Below are positions 46,105 through 55,394 of a stretch of DNA of 56,789 bases, in pieces. The notes beneath the pieces were generated by a model. It did no database searches. It was not told the origin of the DNA and worked only from the letters and a program-made list of their open reading frames with translations. A program made the position numbers and the translations under genes. This DNA comes from Laspinema sp. D2d (GTDB lineage: Bacteria; Cyanobacteriota; Cyanobacteriia; Cyanobacteriales; Laspinemataceae), in NCBI RefSeq assembly GCF_025370755.1, contig NZ_JAMXFC010000041.1, positions 1 to 56,789 of the forward strand. The letters run 5' to 3'. Positions within the stretch are counted from its first letter, which is position 1, and every line of letters starts with the position of its first letter.

Positions 46105-46413
46105 TCAAGGACAACGCTATAAATCCTGATTATACGATCGCAACAGGTTAATCTCCAAAAGATTAGACCTTTTGCTTTCATCGTGGATCGGTCCCCCACC
46201 CGCCCTCAAAACGCCAATTAACTGTTTATAATCAAAGCTAGAAGTCTACTCTCTAAAGACTGAATCAAAAATTTCCATCTCTTCATCCCTCATCCACTTA
46301 ATTACTTAGTTAGCAACGGCAAAAATCAGAATTGAAATTTTACCCGGTTCACGATAAAATGGGGCGAGCAAAAACTGGCTAGATCATTTGTCCAATCAAT
46401 AGTCTGAACTCTT
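46105..46413. other. Intergenic region between divergent genes
   Basis: About 300 bases hold the promoters of the small membrane protein and the methyltransferase. The only structure noticed is the dispersed motif at 46170-46247. Confidence 0.45.
46208..46247. repeat. Dispersed intergenic motif, copy 2
   Basis: AAACGCCAATTAACTGTTTA runs on to AGAAGTCT. It aligns with 27715-27752; the similarity extends left through TTGCTTTCA (46170) and a CCCCC run. Confidence 0.5.
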
Positions 46414-47256
46414 ATGACATCTAAAGTTCATCTTCCGTATTTTGACCACCTTTTGGAACTCTTAAAGGACCAAAATCAAACGGCGATCGCTGCATTTGGT
46501 CGGCACGTTCATTGGGGGTACTGGGAAGACCCCAGCAGCGCCGATGGTTCCATTCCCGACTTTGCCAACGCTGCCGAACAACTATCCCGACGAGTTTGCG
46601 ATGCAGCTAAAATCACCGACGGATTGAAAATTCTCGATTGTGGTTGTGGGTTTGGGGGCACGATCGCCAGTCTCAACGAACGGTTTTCTAACTTAGAGAT
46701 GGTGGGAGTCAATATCGACGAACGCCAACTGGAACGGGCGCGATCGCAAGTCCATCCCCTTAATCAAAACTCCATCTCCTTCGTCTGTGCCGATGCCTGC
46801 AACTTACCCTTTGAAGATAACTCCTTTGATGTCGTCCTCGCCGTAGAATGCATCTTTCATTTTCCCAGCCGCGAGACCTTTTTTAAAGAAGCACGCCGCG
46901 TTTTAAAGCCCGGGGGATATCTCGCCATCTGCGATTTTGTTCCCCTAAAATTCAGCCTTCCTTTCACTCACTTAATTGGTAAATTTTTGACAACTTCAGT
47001 CCATAACACTTATGGCACAATTAAAAGCAATTTTTCCTTATCCACCTATCGACAACTCGCCCAAAAAACGGGATTTATAACCAGAATAGAAGAAGATATC
47101 ACCCGAAATACCTTACCGACTTATCCCTTAGTTCGTAAACTCTTTCGCGAGAATGGCGCAGCCGAAACCGAAAAAATTACCGCCGGTGCGGAGTTAGTTA
47201 GCAAATTAGGAATTACCCGCTATTTAATCCTTTCCTTTGAGGCCATTGACCCCTAA
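46414..47256 (+). CDS. SAM-dependent methyltransferase (class I)
   Basis: The product has 280 residues with SAM motif I LDCGCGFGG near residue 72, an acidic end of strand 2 (GVNIDERQL), CADACNLPFEDNSFDVVLAVE and RRVLKPGGYLAI. These are the usual class I motifs. The N-terminal part (FGRHVHWGYWEDP) resembles methyltransferases acting on small molecules such as tocopherols or sterols, but the substrate is not determinable. It overlaps the ferredoxin-like gene at its end. Confidence 0.88.
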   Translation: MTSKVHLPYFDHLLELLKDQNQTAIAAFGRHVHWGYWEDPSSADGSIPDFANAAEQLSRRVCDAAKITDGLKILDCGCGFGGTIASLNERFSNLEMVGVNIDERQLERARSQVHPLNQNSISFVCADACNLPFEDNSFDVVLAVECIFHFPSRETFFKEARRVLKPGGYLAICDFVPLKFSLPFTHLIGKFLTTSVHNTYGTIKSNFSLSTYRQLAQKTGFITRIEEDITRNTLPTYPLVRKLFRENGAAETEKITAGAELVSKLGITRYLILSFEAIDP

Positions 47257-47527
47257 AAGAGTCCTAATCTGTACAAATCGCACCTGCCGAAAACAAGGGT
47301 CCCAAAAAGTCCTCGCTGCCTTTCAATCCTTACCTGTTGCTGATGTTACCATTGAAAGTAGTAGCTGCTTAGGACAATGTGGAAATGGACCAATGGTCCT
47401 CATCCTTCCTGAAGAAATTTGGTATTCTCAGGTGCAACCTAACGAAGTCAGGGCAGTAGTTGAGAGACATCTTCAGGGAGGCATTCCTGTTAAAGGAATG
47501 CTATATCCCAAATTTCACCTCCATTAG
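47246..47527 (+). CDS. Thioredoxin-like 2Fe-2S ferredoxin
   Basis: A 93-residue protein with a four-cysteine 2Fe-2S pattern: ICTNRTCRKQGS near the N-terminus (C-x4-C) and SSSCLGQCGNGP (C-x3-C) near the middle. This is the thioredoxin-like [2Fe-2S] ferredoxin fold (as in NuoE and clostridial ferredoxin domains). It could deliver electrons; in this family the exact partner is often unknown. A TTG at 47246 gives the usual short N-terminus; TTG 47237 is an alternative. It overlaps the methyltransferase by 11 bases and is co-transcribed. Confidence 0.85.
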   Translation: MTPKRVLICTNRTCRKQGSQKVLAAFQSLPVADVTIESSSCLGQCGNGPMVLILPEEIWYSQVQPNEVRAVVERHLQGGIPVKGMLYPKFHLH

Positions 47528-47659
47528 GGATTTCCAACATAAAAGTTCTGTATTTAACGGTAAGGACAAGGCAATGCCTTATCCTTACCAACAGGGAAGA
47601 ATTGAAGAGAAAAGTTTATTTTTTGGAGTTCCTCGGAGGGACAACCCAAAGGTTTAACT

Positions 47660-48727
47660 TCATTCCTCAGCTAAATATCCTCGGGTGACAAAGGGGATAT
47701 CTACAACCTCCCCAGTTGCTTCACCCACTTGCACTTGTAAACCTGCACCTCCTGCCTTCGTGCGAATGTAGGCTAATCCAAAAGGTCCTTCCGCAGTGTC
47801 TGTGTAACTGGTAAGGGTTCCAACTTTCTCTTCCCCCATCGTCACCGAGGTTCCCGGTGTTGCAGGTGCGTTGAGTTTTACCCCCCACAGTTGGACCTTC
47901 ACCCCTTTGTAGCTATTCAACCGGGCGATCGTTTCTTGTCCGATGTAGCAGCCTTTATCAAAGGAGATATTGTGCCACAACCCAGCTTCTAAGGGGTTGT
48001 AATCTTCTGTTAATTCGCTGTCGGGTGCAGGACGTCCTTGCTGAATTCGCAGTTGTTCCCACCCCTGCGTTCCCAAGGGAACGGCACCCCCATCCGTGAG
48101 GATTTTCCACAGGAATGGTGCATCATTGCGATCGCAAATCAGGGTATAGCCGGGGAGGGCCAATCCACTCCCCACCGCAACTCGCACCTCAATCTCACCC
48201 AAGGAGAGGAGTTGATGGCTGGAATGGGGCCGATCGCCTACCAGTCCCCAAGGGGCCAATAGAGCCTGACTTCCGGGACCGATTAAACTAAACATCGCCA
48301 TCGAGTTGGTGATATCCTGCAACTCCACGCGATCGGCAGGGAACAGATAGCGATCGAGCCATTCCAAGATTCTCTGACGCCGACTCGGAGAAACCAACAA
48401 CAGAGTGGTATCCTCCGTCATATAAGCCGTTGCTAAATCGATGGTCCTTGCCGTAGAGGTGACAAAAACCGTATCGCATCCTTGTCCTGGTGGGAGTTTT
48501 TGGAACTCATTCGTGCTTTGGTTATGTAAAAAGCGCTGGCGATCGCCCCCACTGACTTGGATAAGGCCCCAATCTGAGCGATCAAACAATGCCACCCCCT
48601 GATATGCCGAGGCGATCGCCTCTGGGTCGTTCCCATAACTGACTGGAACCTGAATTTCCGAGTCCGAATCTGCAAAGACTGCACCACTCGCCGCCTGAAG
48701 CTTACGCAATTCCTCAGTCATAGCCAT
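47660..48727 (-). CDS. ygfZ: YgfZ/GcvT-like folate-binding protein
   Basis: The product (355 residues) has the YgfZ signature KGCYIGQE in FDKGCYIGQETIARL and a GcvT-like fold with a tetrahydrofolate pocket. YgfZ helps FeS-cluster enzymes and works with folate. The start MAMTEELRKLQ is accepted; a second ATG two codons downstream is possible. It is a single gene with a short gap to its upstream neighbour. Confidence 0.92.
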   Translation of the reverse strand: MAMTEELRKLQAASGAVFADSDSEIQVPVSYGNDPEAIASAYQGVALFDRSDWGLIQVSGGDRQRFLHNQSTNEFQKLPPGQGCDTVFVTSTARTIDLATAYMTEDTTLLLVSPSRRQRILEWLDRYLFPADRVELQDITNSMAMFSLIGPGSQALLAPWGLVGDRPHSSHQLLSLGEIEVRVAVGSGLALPGYTLICDRNDAPFLWKILTDGGAVPLGTQGWEQLRIQQGRPAPDSELTEDYNPLEAGLWHNISFDKGCYIGQETIARLNSYKGVKVQLWGVKLNAPATPGTSVTMGEEKVGTLTSYTDTAEGPFGLAYIRTKAGGAGLQVQVGEATGEVVDIPFVTRGYLAEE

Positions 48728-48781
48728 CCCTGGTTTTCTGTAAATTACCTGTTCATAGGCTATCAGACAGATCCAACCTTC

Positions 48782-49165
48782 CTACAGCTTGGGCAAATTG
48801 GCAAAAATTTCCTGAACCAACTGTTTTGCTTTTTCATCCAATCGATTCCAATCCACTTCCCCCGTTTCATCAATCAAACTGCTATCAATTTCCACCTCCC
48901 AACTTTCCTCAGCGGCATGAGTCGGGCTATAATTTTGAAAGCAAATTTCAAAGCAGAGTTCCCAAACATTAAACTGGTGTTCCACTTCTCCCTGTTTTAA
49001 ACAAAGCAGGTAGCCGGGAAAAGGGGTTTGCACATCTTCGTAAGTGCCTTCCCACGTCGAATCTTCTAGTTGTTTACGAATATTATCTAGGACGCGAATC
49101 AAAGCCGGTTGCATCAGGATTTCGGCTTGCTGCCATGCCAGAGTATCTTTAAATGTAGGCTTCAT
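48782..49165 (-). CDS. Conserved hypothetical protein
   Basis: The product has 127 residues, acidic and tryptophan-rich (WQQAEILMQPALIRVLDNIR, EVDWNRLDEKAKQLVQEIF). It has no signal peptide or membrane helix. I recall similar proteins only from cyanobacteria, but no function. It lies on the same strand as ygfZ and 54 bases upstream of it. Confidence 0.7.
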   Translation of the reverse strand: MKPTFKDTLAWQQAEILMQPALIRVLDNIRKQLEDSTWEGTYEDVQTPFPGYLLCLKQGEVEHQFNVWELCFEICFQNYSPTHAAEESWEVEIDSSLIDETGEVDWNRLDEKAKQLVQEIFANLPKL

Positions 49166-49321
49166 TTTTTATGAAAAATTAATCGGTTCACTGCCCGAAA
49201 AAGCGCATCTAAATTGCTTTAATAACCCGATAAAAATCTGTATCCGCTTAAGTAATCTGAATCACTGGATTTCCCTAAGATATCCTACCCCTGACTGATT
49301 GACTGCAACGCCACCCAAAGA

Positions 49322-49372
49322 AGCCCGCACAGGCGGGCTAAGGCATGAAAAGACGCAGGCTGATACCTGCGT
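49322..49372 (-). terminator. Two tandem hairpin terminators downstream of prs
   Basis: AGCCCGC/GCGGGCT (49322-49339, 4-base loop) and ACGCAGG/CCTGCGT (49353-49372, 6-base loop) are perfect stems. On the minus strand each is followed by a T-rich stretch (CTTTTC and TCTTT). They end the prs transcript. Confidence 0.85.
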
Positions 49373-49418
49373 TGACACTTATGCGGTTGGTTTCACCGGG
49401 GAGTCCATCCGCTGCAAC

Positions 49419-50420
49419 TTAGCGGAACATACTGCTAACAGAACTATCTTCATGAATCCGCCAAATCGTTTCCCCCAATAAATTGGCAACCGAAAGGATA
49501 GTCAACTGTTTAAAGCGTTTATCCTCAGGTATCGGAATTGTATTGGTAATGATCACCTCTTCAAACACCCCTGTAGAAAGGCGCTCAATTGCCGGAGGAG
49601 AAAAAACGGCATGAGTTGCACAGGCATAAACCTGTCTGGCTCCTTCTTTCCGGAGTAAGCGAGCCCCTTCGCAGATCGTGCCAGCAGTATCGATCATGTC
49701 ATCGACCAGCACTGCCGTTTTGCCCTCTACATCACCAATCAAATTCATGACTTCGGCCACATTATGAGCTTGCCGACGTTTATCGATAATCGCCAATGGC
49801 GCATCGTTTAACTTTTTGGCAAATGCTCGGGCTCTCGCCACGCCTCCCACGTCTGGGGAAACTACCACAATGTCAGAGAGTTGTTTACTAACGAGGTAGT
49901 CCAACACGACAGGCGAGGCATAAACATGGTCTAAGGGGATATCGAAATAACCCTGAATTTGGTCTGAGTGCAAATCCATTGCCAAAATCCGACTTGCACC
50001 GGCTTGGGTAATTAAATTTGCAACCAGTTTGGCGGTAATGGACTCTCGTCCCGCTGTTTTGCGATCGGCCCTAGCATAGCCATAGTAGGGAATTACGGCG
50101 GTAATTTGCCTTGCCGAGGCTCGTCGGCAGGCATCGATCATAATTAGCAATTCCATCAGGTGGTCATTCACCGGATAACAAGACGGCTGAATCAGGTAAA
50201 CATCACATCCCCGGATTGACTCCTGAATTTGGATGTAAAGTTCACCATCAGCAAACCGCTTCCGGACCATTGGTCCCAAATCTATTCCCAAGTAGCGAGC
50301 CACTTCTTGGGATAGAGGGACATTAGCAGAACCTGAAAACAGTCGCAGACGGCTATGGTCAGCAAAGGTAGCCAGAGATGGCTGGAGGGTTAAAGTAGCA
50401 GAACGGATCACGGCAGGCAC
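49419..50420 (-). CDS. prs: Ribose-phosphate pyrophosphokinase (PRPP synthetase)
   Basis: The 333-residue product makes PRPP from ribose-5-phosphate and ATP for nucleotide, His and Trp synthesis. Family signatures are clear: FADGELYIQIQESIRGCDVYL, YYGYARADRKTAGRESITAK, DLHSDQIQGYF and the PRPP-binding loop VLVDDMIDTAGT. Length is usual for the class I enzyme with an N-terminal extension. Terminators follow. Confidence 0.96.
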   Translation of the reverse strand: MPAVIRSATLTLQPSLATFADHSRLRLFSGSANVPLSQEVARYLGIDLGPMVRKRFADGELYIQIQESIRGCDVYLIQPSCYPVNDHLMELLIMIDACRRASARQITAVIPYYGYARADRKTAGRESITAKLVANLITQAGASRILAMDLHSDQIQGYFDIPLDHVYASPVVLDYLVSKQLSDIVVVSPDVGGVARARAFAKKLNDAPLAIIDKRRQAHNVAEVMNLIGDVEGKTAVLVDDMIDTAGTICEGARLLRKEGARQVYACATHAVFSPPAIERLSTGVFEEVIITNTIPIPEDKRFKQLTILSVANLLGETIWRIHEDSSVSSMFR

Positions 50421-50889
50421 TTTATCGGACGTTCATTGGTTCAAATTTTATCACCTCAATCGGAATTTTTCGTCATTATTTTCTCGGATCTCTACCCAAA
50501 GCAAGAAAGAAATTCGGGGCTAAATTAAATTAATCAATCGAGCTGAGGGAAACAGATGACCCTCTAATCTATGCACCATCGGGTTTGTGGGGCTATATTT
50601 ACCCAGGAATATGGATTCACTGAGAGTCAGAGCACTTAGAGCGATCGCCAAGCCCATACCCCGCATAATGATAGGCTAAATCCCTAGGATCCCTTTTTGC
50701 TTCAGCTAGAGCAATTGAGCATTCTGCCCTATTTTGTCCTATAAACTTCCCCTCTAGCCCAAGATGTCCCCAGATCATTGCCGACTCCCCTAGGTTGCGG
50801 CTAGGCTAGAAGTAGGCTGGCTTGCTCCTTTGCCTCCCTGACTCGGTTTGCCCAAATTAAAGGTTAATCATTAAAAAAAGTGAGGATTT
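50421..50889. other. Intergenic region between divergent prs and yqeY
   Basis: About 470 bases hold the promoters of both neighbours. I see no gene, tRNA, or strong repeat. A GCGATCGC site is at about 50641. Confidence 0.45.
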
Positions 50890-51354
50890 ATGAGCTTAAA
50901 GGAACGAATTAACGAAGACATCAAGACGGCGATGAAATCTAAAGATAAAATTCGTCTGGAAACAGTACGCAGTATCAAAAAATTGATTTTAGAAAAGGAA
51001 GTAAGCGTCAGACCTTTGGGGCAGGATACCTTAACTGAAGAACAAGAACTAGAAATTCTCTTCAGACTCGCCAAGCAACGCAAAGAGTCCATCGAACAAT
51101 ATCAGCAAGGGGGTCGAGAGGAACTTGCCGCACAGGAGGCCCAGGAATTGGCAATTCTGGAAGAATACCTGCCCAAGCCATTATCTGATGAAGAAGTGAG
51201 TGCAGCAATCGAGCGAATTGTGGCTGAAGTGGGTGCTACTTCTCCCAAAGATATGGGCAAGGTTATGGGGCCGGTTATGGAACAGCTTAAAGGCAAGGTA
51301 GAAGGCAAAAAAGTTCAAGAAATGGTAAAAGCCAAGCTTTCCGGCCAGTCCTAA
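50890..51354 (+). CDS. GatB/YqeY domain protein
   Basis: The product (154 residues) starts MSLKERINEDIKTAMKSKDK and contains LEEYLPKPLSDEEV and PKDMGKVMGPVMEQLKGKVEGK, the hallmarks of YqeY-like proteins. The fold resembles the tRNA-binding tail of the GatB amidotransferase subunit, so it may act on tRNA, but its role is not known. GAGG lies upstream of the ATG. Confidence 0.92.
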   Translation: MSLKERINEDIKTAMKSKDKIRLETVRSIKKLILEKEVSVRPLGQDTLTEEQELEILFRLAKQRKESIEQYQQGGREELAAQEAQELAILEEYLPKPLSDEEVSAAIERIVAEVGATSPKDMGKVMGPVMEQLKGKVEGKKVQEMVKAKLSGQS

Positions 51355-51380
51355 AATAGGGATAACGTCTTAATGGGTAG

Positions 51381-51416
51381 GACAAAAAACCGGATTTTTG
51401 TCTGAGATTTTTTGTC
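51381..51416 (+). terminator. AT-rich hairpin after yqeY
   Basis: GACAAAAAA and TTTTTTGTC form a 9-base, mostly AT stem with an 18-base loop, followed by more T's. It could end the yqeY transcript. Confidence 0.35.
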
Positions 51417-51595
51417 TTTTGTCCAGAGATAGGAGAAAAACTCTGTGCTCTCACCTTTAATGGACGGAGGTTATAGGATTCCGATTGATATCCAGTTGAA
51501 CCTGAAAATTCCCAGACCAGTCGTTGGGGGCTTTGATAAGCGTCATAAATTCTAGCCCCATTTAACTTTTATCCACTTTAAAACCCGAGTTTTTC

Positions 51596-52075
51596 ATGAA
51601 TACAACTGACAAAATCCAAGCAATTGCTCGCGCTGCCATTATGCGGATTGCCCGTTATACAGGAGTCGGAGTCGCTGTGGCGATCGCCAGTTGTTTAGGA
51701 GCCTCCCCTAACTTCGGCCAAACCCCTAATCCCCATCAAGCTCAATCCCAGCAGTGGCGTCCCATGAACGATTCAGAAGTCTCGCAACAATGGGAATATA
51801 TTCTCAACTCGCCCTTAGGAATTGCAGCCCTCAATCAGTTAGCTTTAGAAGGCTTTATCAGTTTCGAGTGCCCCAAAACCTTCTATATCAATGAAGAGTT
51901 TGGCGGTTTTCAAACCTTGCTACAGATCCAATGTCCCACCCCGCGTGGTCGGTCTGCGGCCTTGGCTTATGATGAAATGCGCGTCATCTTTAATCGTTAT
52001 GAATCAAATATCGAGGATTTTGAGGTTGAGCGGGTTTCTCAGGAGAGTCCTCCTAAAATAACTTTGCCAGAATAG
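51596..52075 (+). CDS. Small exported protein
   Basis: The product has 159 residues with a signal peptide (hydrophobic core GVGVAVAIASCLGASPNF, cleavage probably around AxS/FGQ) and a mature part without recognised domain. I see WEYILNSPLGIAALNQLALEGFI and two cysteines (CPKTF and QCPTP) that could form a disulphide. It precedes a Ser/Thr kinase but is separated by 270 bases. Confidence 0.65.
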   Translation: MNTTDKIQAIARAAIMRIARYTGVGVAVAIASCLGASPNFGQTPNPHQAQSQQWRPMNDSEVSQQWEYILNSPLGIAALNQLALEGFISFECPKTFYINEEFGGFQTLLQIQCPTPRGRSAALAYDEMRVIFNRYESNIEDFEVERVSQESPPKITLPE

Positions 52076-52348
52076 ATAGAGGAAACTCAGTCAGCACTAG
52101 GGGGCAGAGTGGGGACTCAGGAGGGGGTAAGCTGAACTGCCGATCGCAGCCAACCTGAAGAGACTGAATAAAAGACAAGACTCATATCGCTTAACCGGCT
52201 TGGCTGAATCAACCTGGTATCTATAAATAAGGGGCGATCGCAACCCCTCTGTGACTTCTGGAATGGCGATCGCTGCGATCGCCTCTCTTAGGTTCAACCC
52301 TATCAAAGAAACCTCAATCCCTCTGATTTAAACTAAAACTTAACTTTT

Positions 52349-54484
52349 ATGCAAACCGCAATTTTTAGTGGAACCATCTTACAAAACCGATATCATATAC
52401 TCAGTCTTTTAGGTCAGGGAGGGTTTGGCCGCACCTATCTTGCTGAAGATCAAGGGCGGTTTAACGAACGCTGTGCCCTCAAAGAATTTATTCCCGCTCA
52501 AAATGGCAGTCATGCCCAGGTCAAATCCCTGGAATTGTTCCAACGAGAAGCCGCCATTCTCTATCAAATTCAACATCCTCAAATTCCCCAGTTTAGAGCC
52601 ACATTTGAACAAGAAGGACGGCTGTTTTTAGTCCAAGATTATGTAGCCGGAAAAACCTATCGGACCCTGCTCGAAGAGTATAAATCCGCAGGCAAGCGCT
52701 TTTCTGAAACGGAAGTGTTGCAGTTGATGCAGCAACTTTTACCTATCTTGGATTACATCCACAGCCAAGGAATTATTCATCGCGACATTTCTCCGGAAAA
52801 TATCATTCGCCGCGAATCCGACCGATCGCCAGTCTTGATTGATTTTGGGGTGGTAAAAGAACTGGCTACCCTAATTCAGTTTCCAGAACAGAGGACTGCC
52901 GCCACAACGGTGGGAAAATTAGGCTATGCTCCCAGTGAACAAATGCAAACAGGTCGAGCTTATCCCAGTAGCGATCTCTATGCCCTAGCGGTGACGGCTG
53001 TAGTCTTGCTCACCGGACGAGAACCCCAAGACCTTTTTGATGATGTCAAGCTGGTGTGGCACTGGGAACGATTTGTTCCACATCCTGTACAGCCAGAATT
53101 GGCACGAGTCCTGAATCGGATGTTGAGTTATAAACCTGGCGATCGCTACCAATATGCCAAGGAAGTTCAACTGGTCCTCGCCCAACTGACCACCCAACGG
53201 CCTATTCCTCAACATAACAATCCCACTGGCTCGGAACTAGCTACAATTGCCGTGGGGCGGAACCCCTTGGCTTCTCCATCCCTAGACCCCAATTCTCCTA
53301 GACCCGGGATCTCTCCCAGTTCTGATTCTTTATTCGATCACCCCATTGCGATCGCCTTGGGCATCTTTGCAATCATTCTGCTGAGTGGACTAGGCTCTTG
53401 GAATGTCGTCCGTTCTTTCTTAAAGCTCGATCGTCCCGAGGTCCAGGAGAATCCTGCTCCCTTATTTTCCAATGTTGAATCGGAACTATCTGAGCCAACC
53501 ATTCCCCCCATTCCCTCCCCTCTCCCAAACTCCCCTACAACCCCCTCACCCAATCCGGACTCCACCCCTTCTCGTCCTGCAACCTCCTCGAACCCATTGC
53601 TTATTCCCGGCATTCGCCGCCCAGGTTCCCAACAAACGGAACCCCCACCCCCAGCAGACCCCATTATTTCTACCATTCCCCTGAATATTGCTAATGGAGT
53701 AACCACTGCGGTAGAAGGGACCGTGGAAGAGAACGAAATTATTAAATACATCGTTCCAGGAACTGCCGGTGAAGTGTTGAGTGCCAGCCTTGCCAACCGA
53801 GGGATCTTAATGAACGTATGGGGTCCCAACCGGATGGCGCTTGGGGAATCCAGAGGGGTCACTCAATGGACGGGAAGGTTACAAGAAACTGGGGAATACG
53901 AGATCGAGTTATTTAGCTTGCCCGGATTCTCTCCCAGTAATTTTCAGCTTCGGATCACTCGGGCAAGTCGCGCCGCCTCCATCCCGGAATCGGGTCCTCC
54001 GGGTTCCGTTGCCGAGCCGTCTCCTGTTCCTCCAGAAAGCTTAGAATCTATCCCCAGTCCGGCTCCGAGACCCAATCCCCAGTCCAGACCCGAACCCGTT
54101 CCGAGTCCAAGTCCCCAGTCCAGACCCGAACCCACCCCTGATTCCAGACCGATACCTGTCCCAACACCGACCTCGGATCCAACTCCGGGGATAGAAATTC
54201 AACGAGTTCAGGTTTCAGGGGGGAGTAGTCGGCAAATAACTGGACGCACGACAAGCCAACAGAAACGCTATCTGGTGAATGTTAATAGCGGGCAGATTCT
54301 GAAGGTATCGGTTGTTTCTGGGGCGATCGGTCTCGATATCCACGATCCCAACGGTCAAATGGTTGAAGACGGTGCAATGCTAGTGCAATGGCAAGCTCCA
54401 GTTTCTGTCCCTGGAGATTATAAAATTGATGTAGCCGCAGGAGCCGGGATCAACTATGAAATTGAGATTAGCATCAGCGACTAG
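52349..54484 (+). CDS. Membrane Ser/Thr protein kinase with C-terminal extracytoplasmic domains
   Basis: The product has 711 residues. The kinase domain has the G-loop LGQGGFG (21-27), Lys45, catalytic HRDISPEN (144-151) and DFG (165-167), so all key residues are present. A membrane helix lies at about 335-352. Outside are a Pro/Ser-rich stretch, a beta-sandwich PPC-like domain (VEENEIIKYIVPG...), a second Pro/Arg-rich linker with a DNA-level tandem repeat (54077-54133), and a second PPC-like domain (TTSQQKRYLVNVNSGQIL). Such Hanks-type kinases sense outside signals and phosphorylate cytoplasmic targets. bioD follows by 22 bases. Confidence 0.93.
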   Translation: MQTAIFSGTILQNRYHILSLLGQGGFGRTYLAEDQGRFNERCALKEFIPAQNGSHAQVKSLELFQREAAILYQIQHPQIPQFRATFEQEGRLFLVQDYVAGKTYRTLLEEYKSAGKRFSETEVLQLMQQLLPILDYIHSQGIIHRDISPENIIRRESDRSPVLIDFGVVKELATLIQFPEQRTAATTVGKLGYAPSEQMQTGRAYPSSDLYALAVTAVVLLTGREPQDLFDDVKLVWHWERFVPHPVQPELARVLNRMLSYKPGDRYQYAKEVQLVLAQLTTQRPIPQHNNPTGSELATIAVGRNPLASPSLDPNSPRPGISPSSDSLFDHPIAIALGIFAIILLSGLGSWNVVRSFLKLDRPEVQENPAPLFSNVESELSEPTIPPIPSPLPNSPTTPSPNPDSTPSRPATSSNPLLIPGIRRPGSQQTEPPPPADPIISTIPLNIANGVTTAVEGTVEENEIIKYIVPGTAGEVLSASLANRGILMNVWGPNRMALGESRGVTQWTGRLQETGEYEIELFSLPGFSPSNFQLRITRASRAASIPESGPPGSVAEPSPVPPESLESIPSPAPRPNPQSRPEPVPSPSPQSRPEPTPDSRPIPVPTPTSDPTPGIEIQRVQVSGGSSRQITGRTTSQQKRYLVNVNSGQILKVSVVSGAIGLDIHDPNGQMVEDGAMLVQWQAPVSVPGDYKIDVAAGAGINYEIEISISD
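54077..54133 (+). repeat. Tandem DNA repeat in the kinase linker
   Basis: CCCCAGTCCAGACCCGAACC (54077) recurs at 54113 with a 36-base period, coding PQSRPEP twice. Slippage here could change linker length in frame. Confidence 0.8.
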
Positions 54485-54506
54485 AACGTAAGGGATTGCC
54501 AAACTG

Positions 54507-55229
54507 ATGAGCAAAGACTGGGAGAACAAATTGAACGCATTACTGATTTCTGGAACGGATACCGATGCGGGTAAAACCCTGGTGACAACAGCGATCGCCG
54601 CTTATTGGCAACGGTATTATCCCCAGGGTTCCCTGGCCCTGATGAAACCGCTCCAGTCGGGAACCGGCGATCGGGAACTCTATCAACGGCTTTTTGAGTT
54701 AAAACAATCCCCAGAAGAAATTACGCCCCTCTATTTTGAGGCTCCTCTTGCACCCCCCGTAGCTGCCCAAAGGGAAGGTCGTTCCGTAGACCTCAAAGAA
54801 CTCTGGCCGGTGTTTAGCCGACTGCAAAAGCGTTCTTCCTTCGTCCTCGTCGAAGGCGTTGGCGGATTGGGTTCCCCCATTTCTTGGGAGTTGACCGTAG
54901 CTGATTTAGCCCACGATTGGCGCATTCCCACCGTGTTAGTTGTCCCCGTGAGATTAGGGGCGATCGCCGCTGCTGTTGCTAATGTTGCTCTCGCCCGACA
55001 ATCCGCAGTCCCACTACTCGGAATTATCCTCAATTGTGTCCACCCTTGTTCAGAATCCGAAGTTGCTGATTTAACTCCGATCGATTTAATCGAATCTTTA
55101 ACTCAAACTCGCATCTTGGGGACTATTCCCTTTTTGGAGGATTCCCAGAATTTAGACCAACTGGTTCAAGTCGCCTCTAATCTCGACCTGGAGCTACTTC
55201 TACCCCGTTTACCTAGAGTAAATTATTAA
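54507..55229 (+). CDS. bioD: Dethiobiotin synthetase BioD
   Basis: The 240-residue product closes the ureido ring of dethiobiotin from DAPA, CO2 and ATP in biotin synthesis. The P-loop GTDTDAGKT (16-24), MKPLQSG and VEGVGGLGSPIS are its signatures. It starts 22 bases after the kinase gene; no other bio gene is nearby. A TTG further downstream could be the true start, but the ATG is acceptable. Confidence 0.94.
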   Translation: MSKDWENKLNALLISGTDTDAGKTLVTTAIAAYWQRYYPQGSLALMKPLQSGTGDRELYQRLFELKQSPEEITPLYFEAPLAPPVAAQREGRSVDLKELWPVFSRLQKRSSFVLVEGVGGLGSPISWELTVADLAHDWRIPTVLVVPVRLGAIAAAVANVALARQSAVPLLGIILNCVHPCSESEVADLTPIDLIESLTQTRILGTIPFLEDSQNLDQLVQVASNLDLELLLPRLPRVNY

Positions 55230-55394
55230 AATAATCAAATAATAAGGATATTAAGAATTTTAAATTAAGCCAATTATTCATCTAAAACCCACAATATTTC
55301 CTGGGTCTTACTCCCACAAAACTTTGGATTTTTTGATGGAAGTGAATAACGTAAATTATTGTTCAAACCTCTATTTTTGTCAAAAGCTTAACTC

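Noticed and set aside
52264-52283. Inverted HIP1 pair as a regulatory hairpin
   Set aside because: GGCGATCG CTG CGATCGCC is a natural result of two close HIP1 sites, and such pairs are frequent in this genome type.
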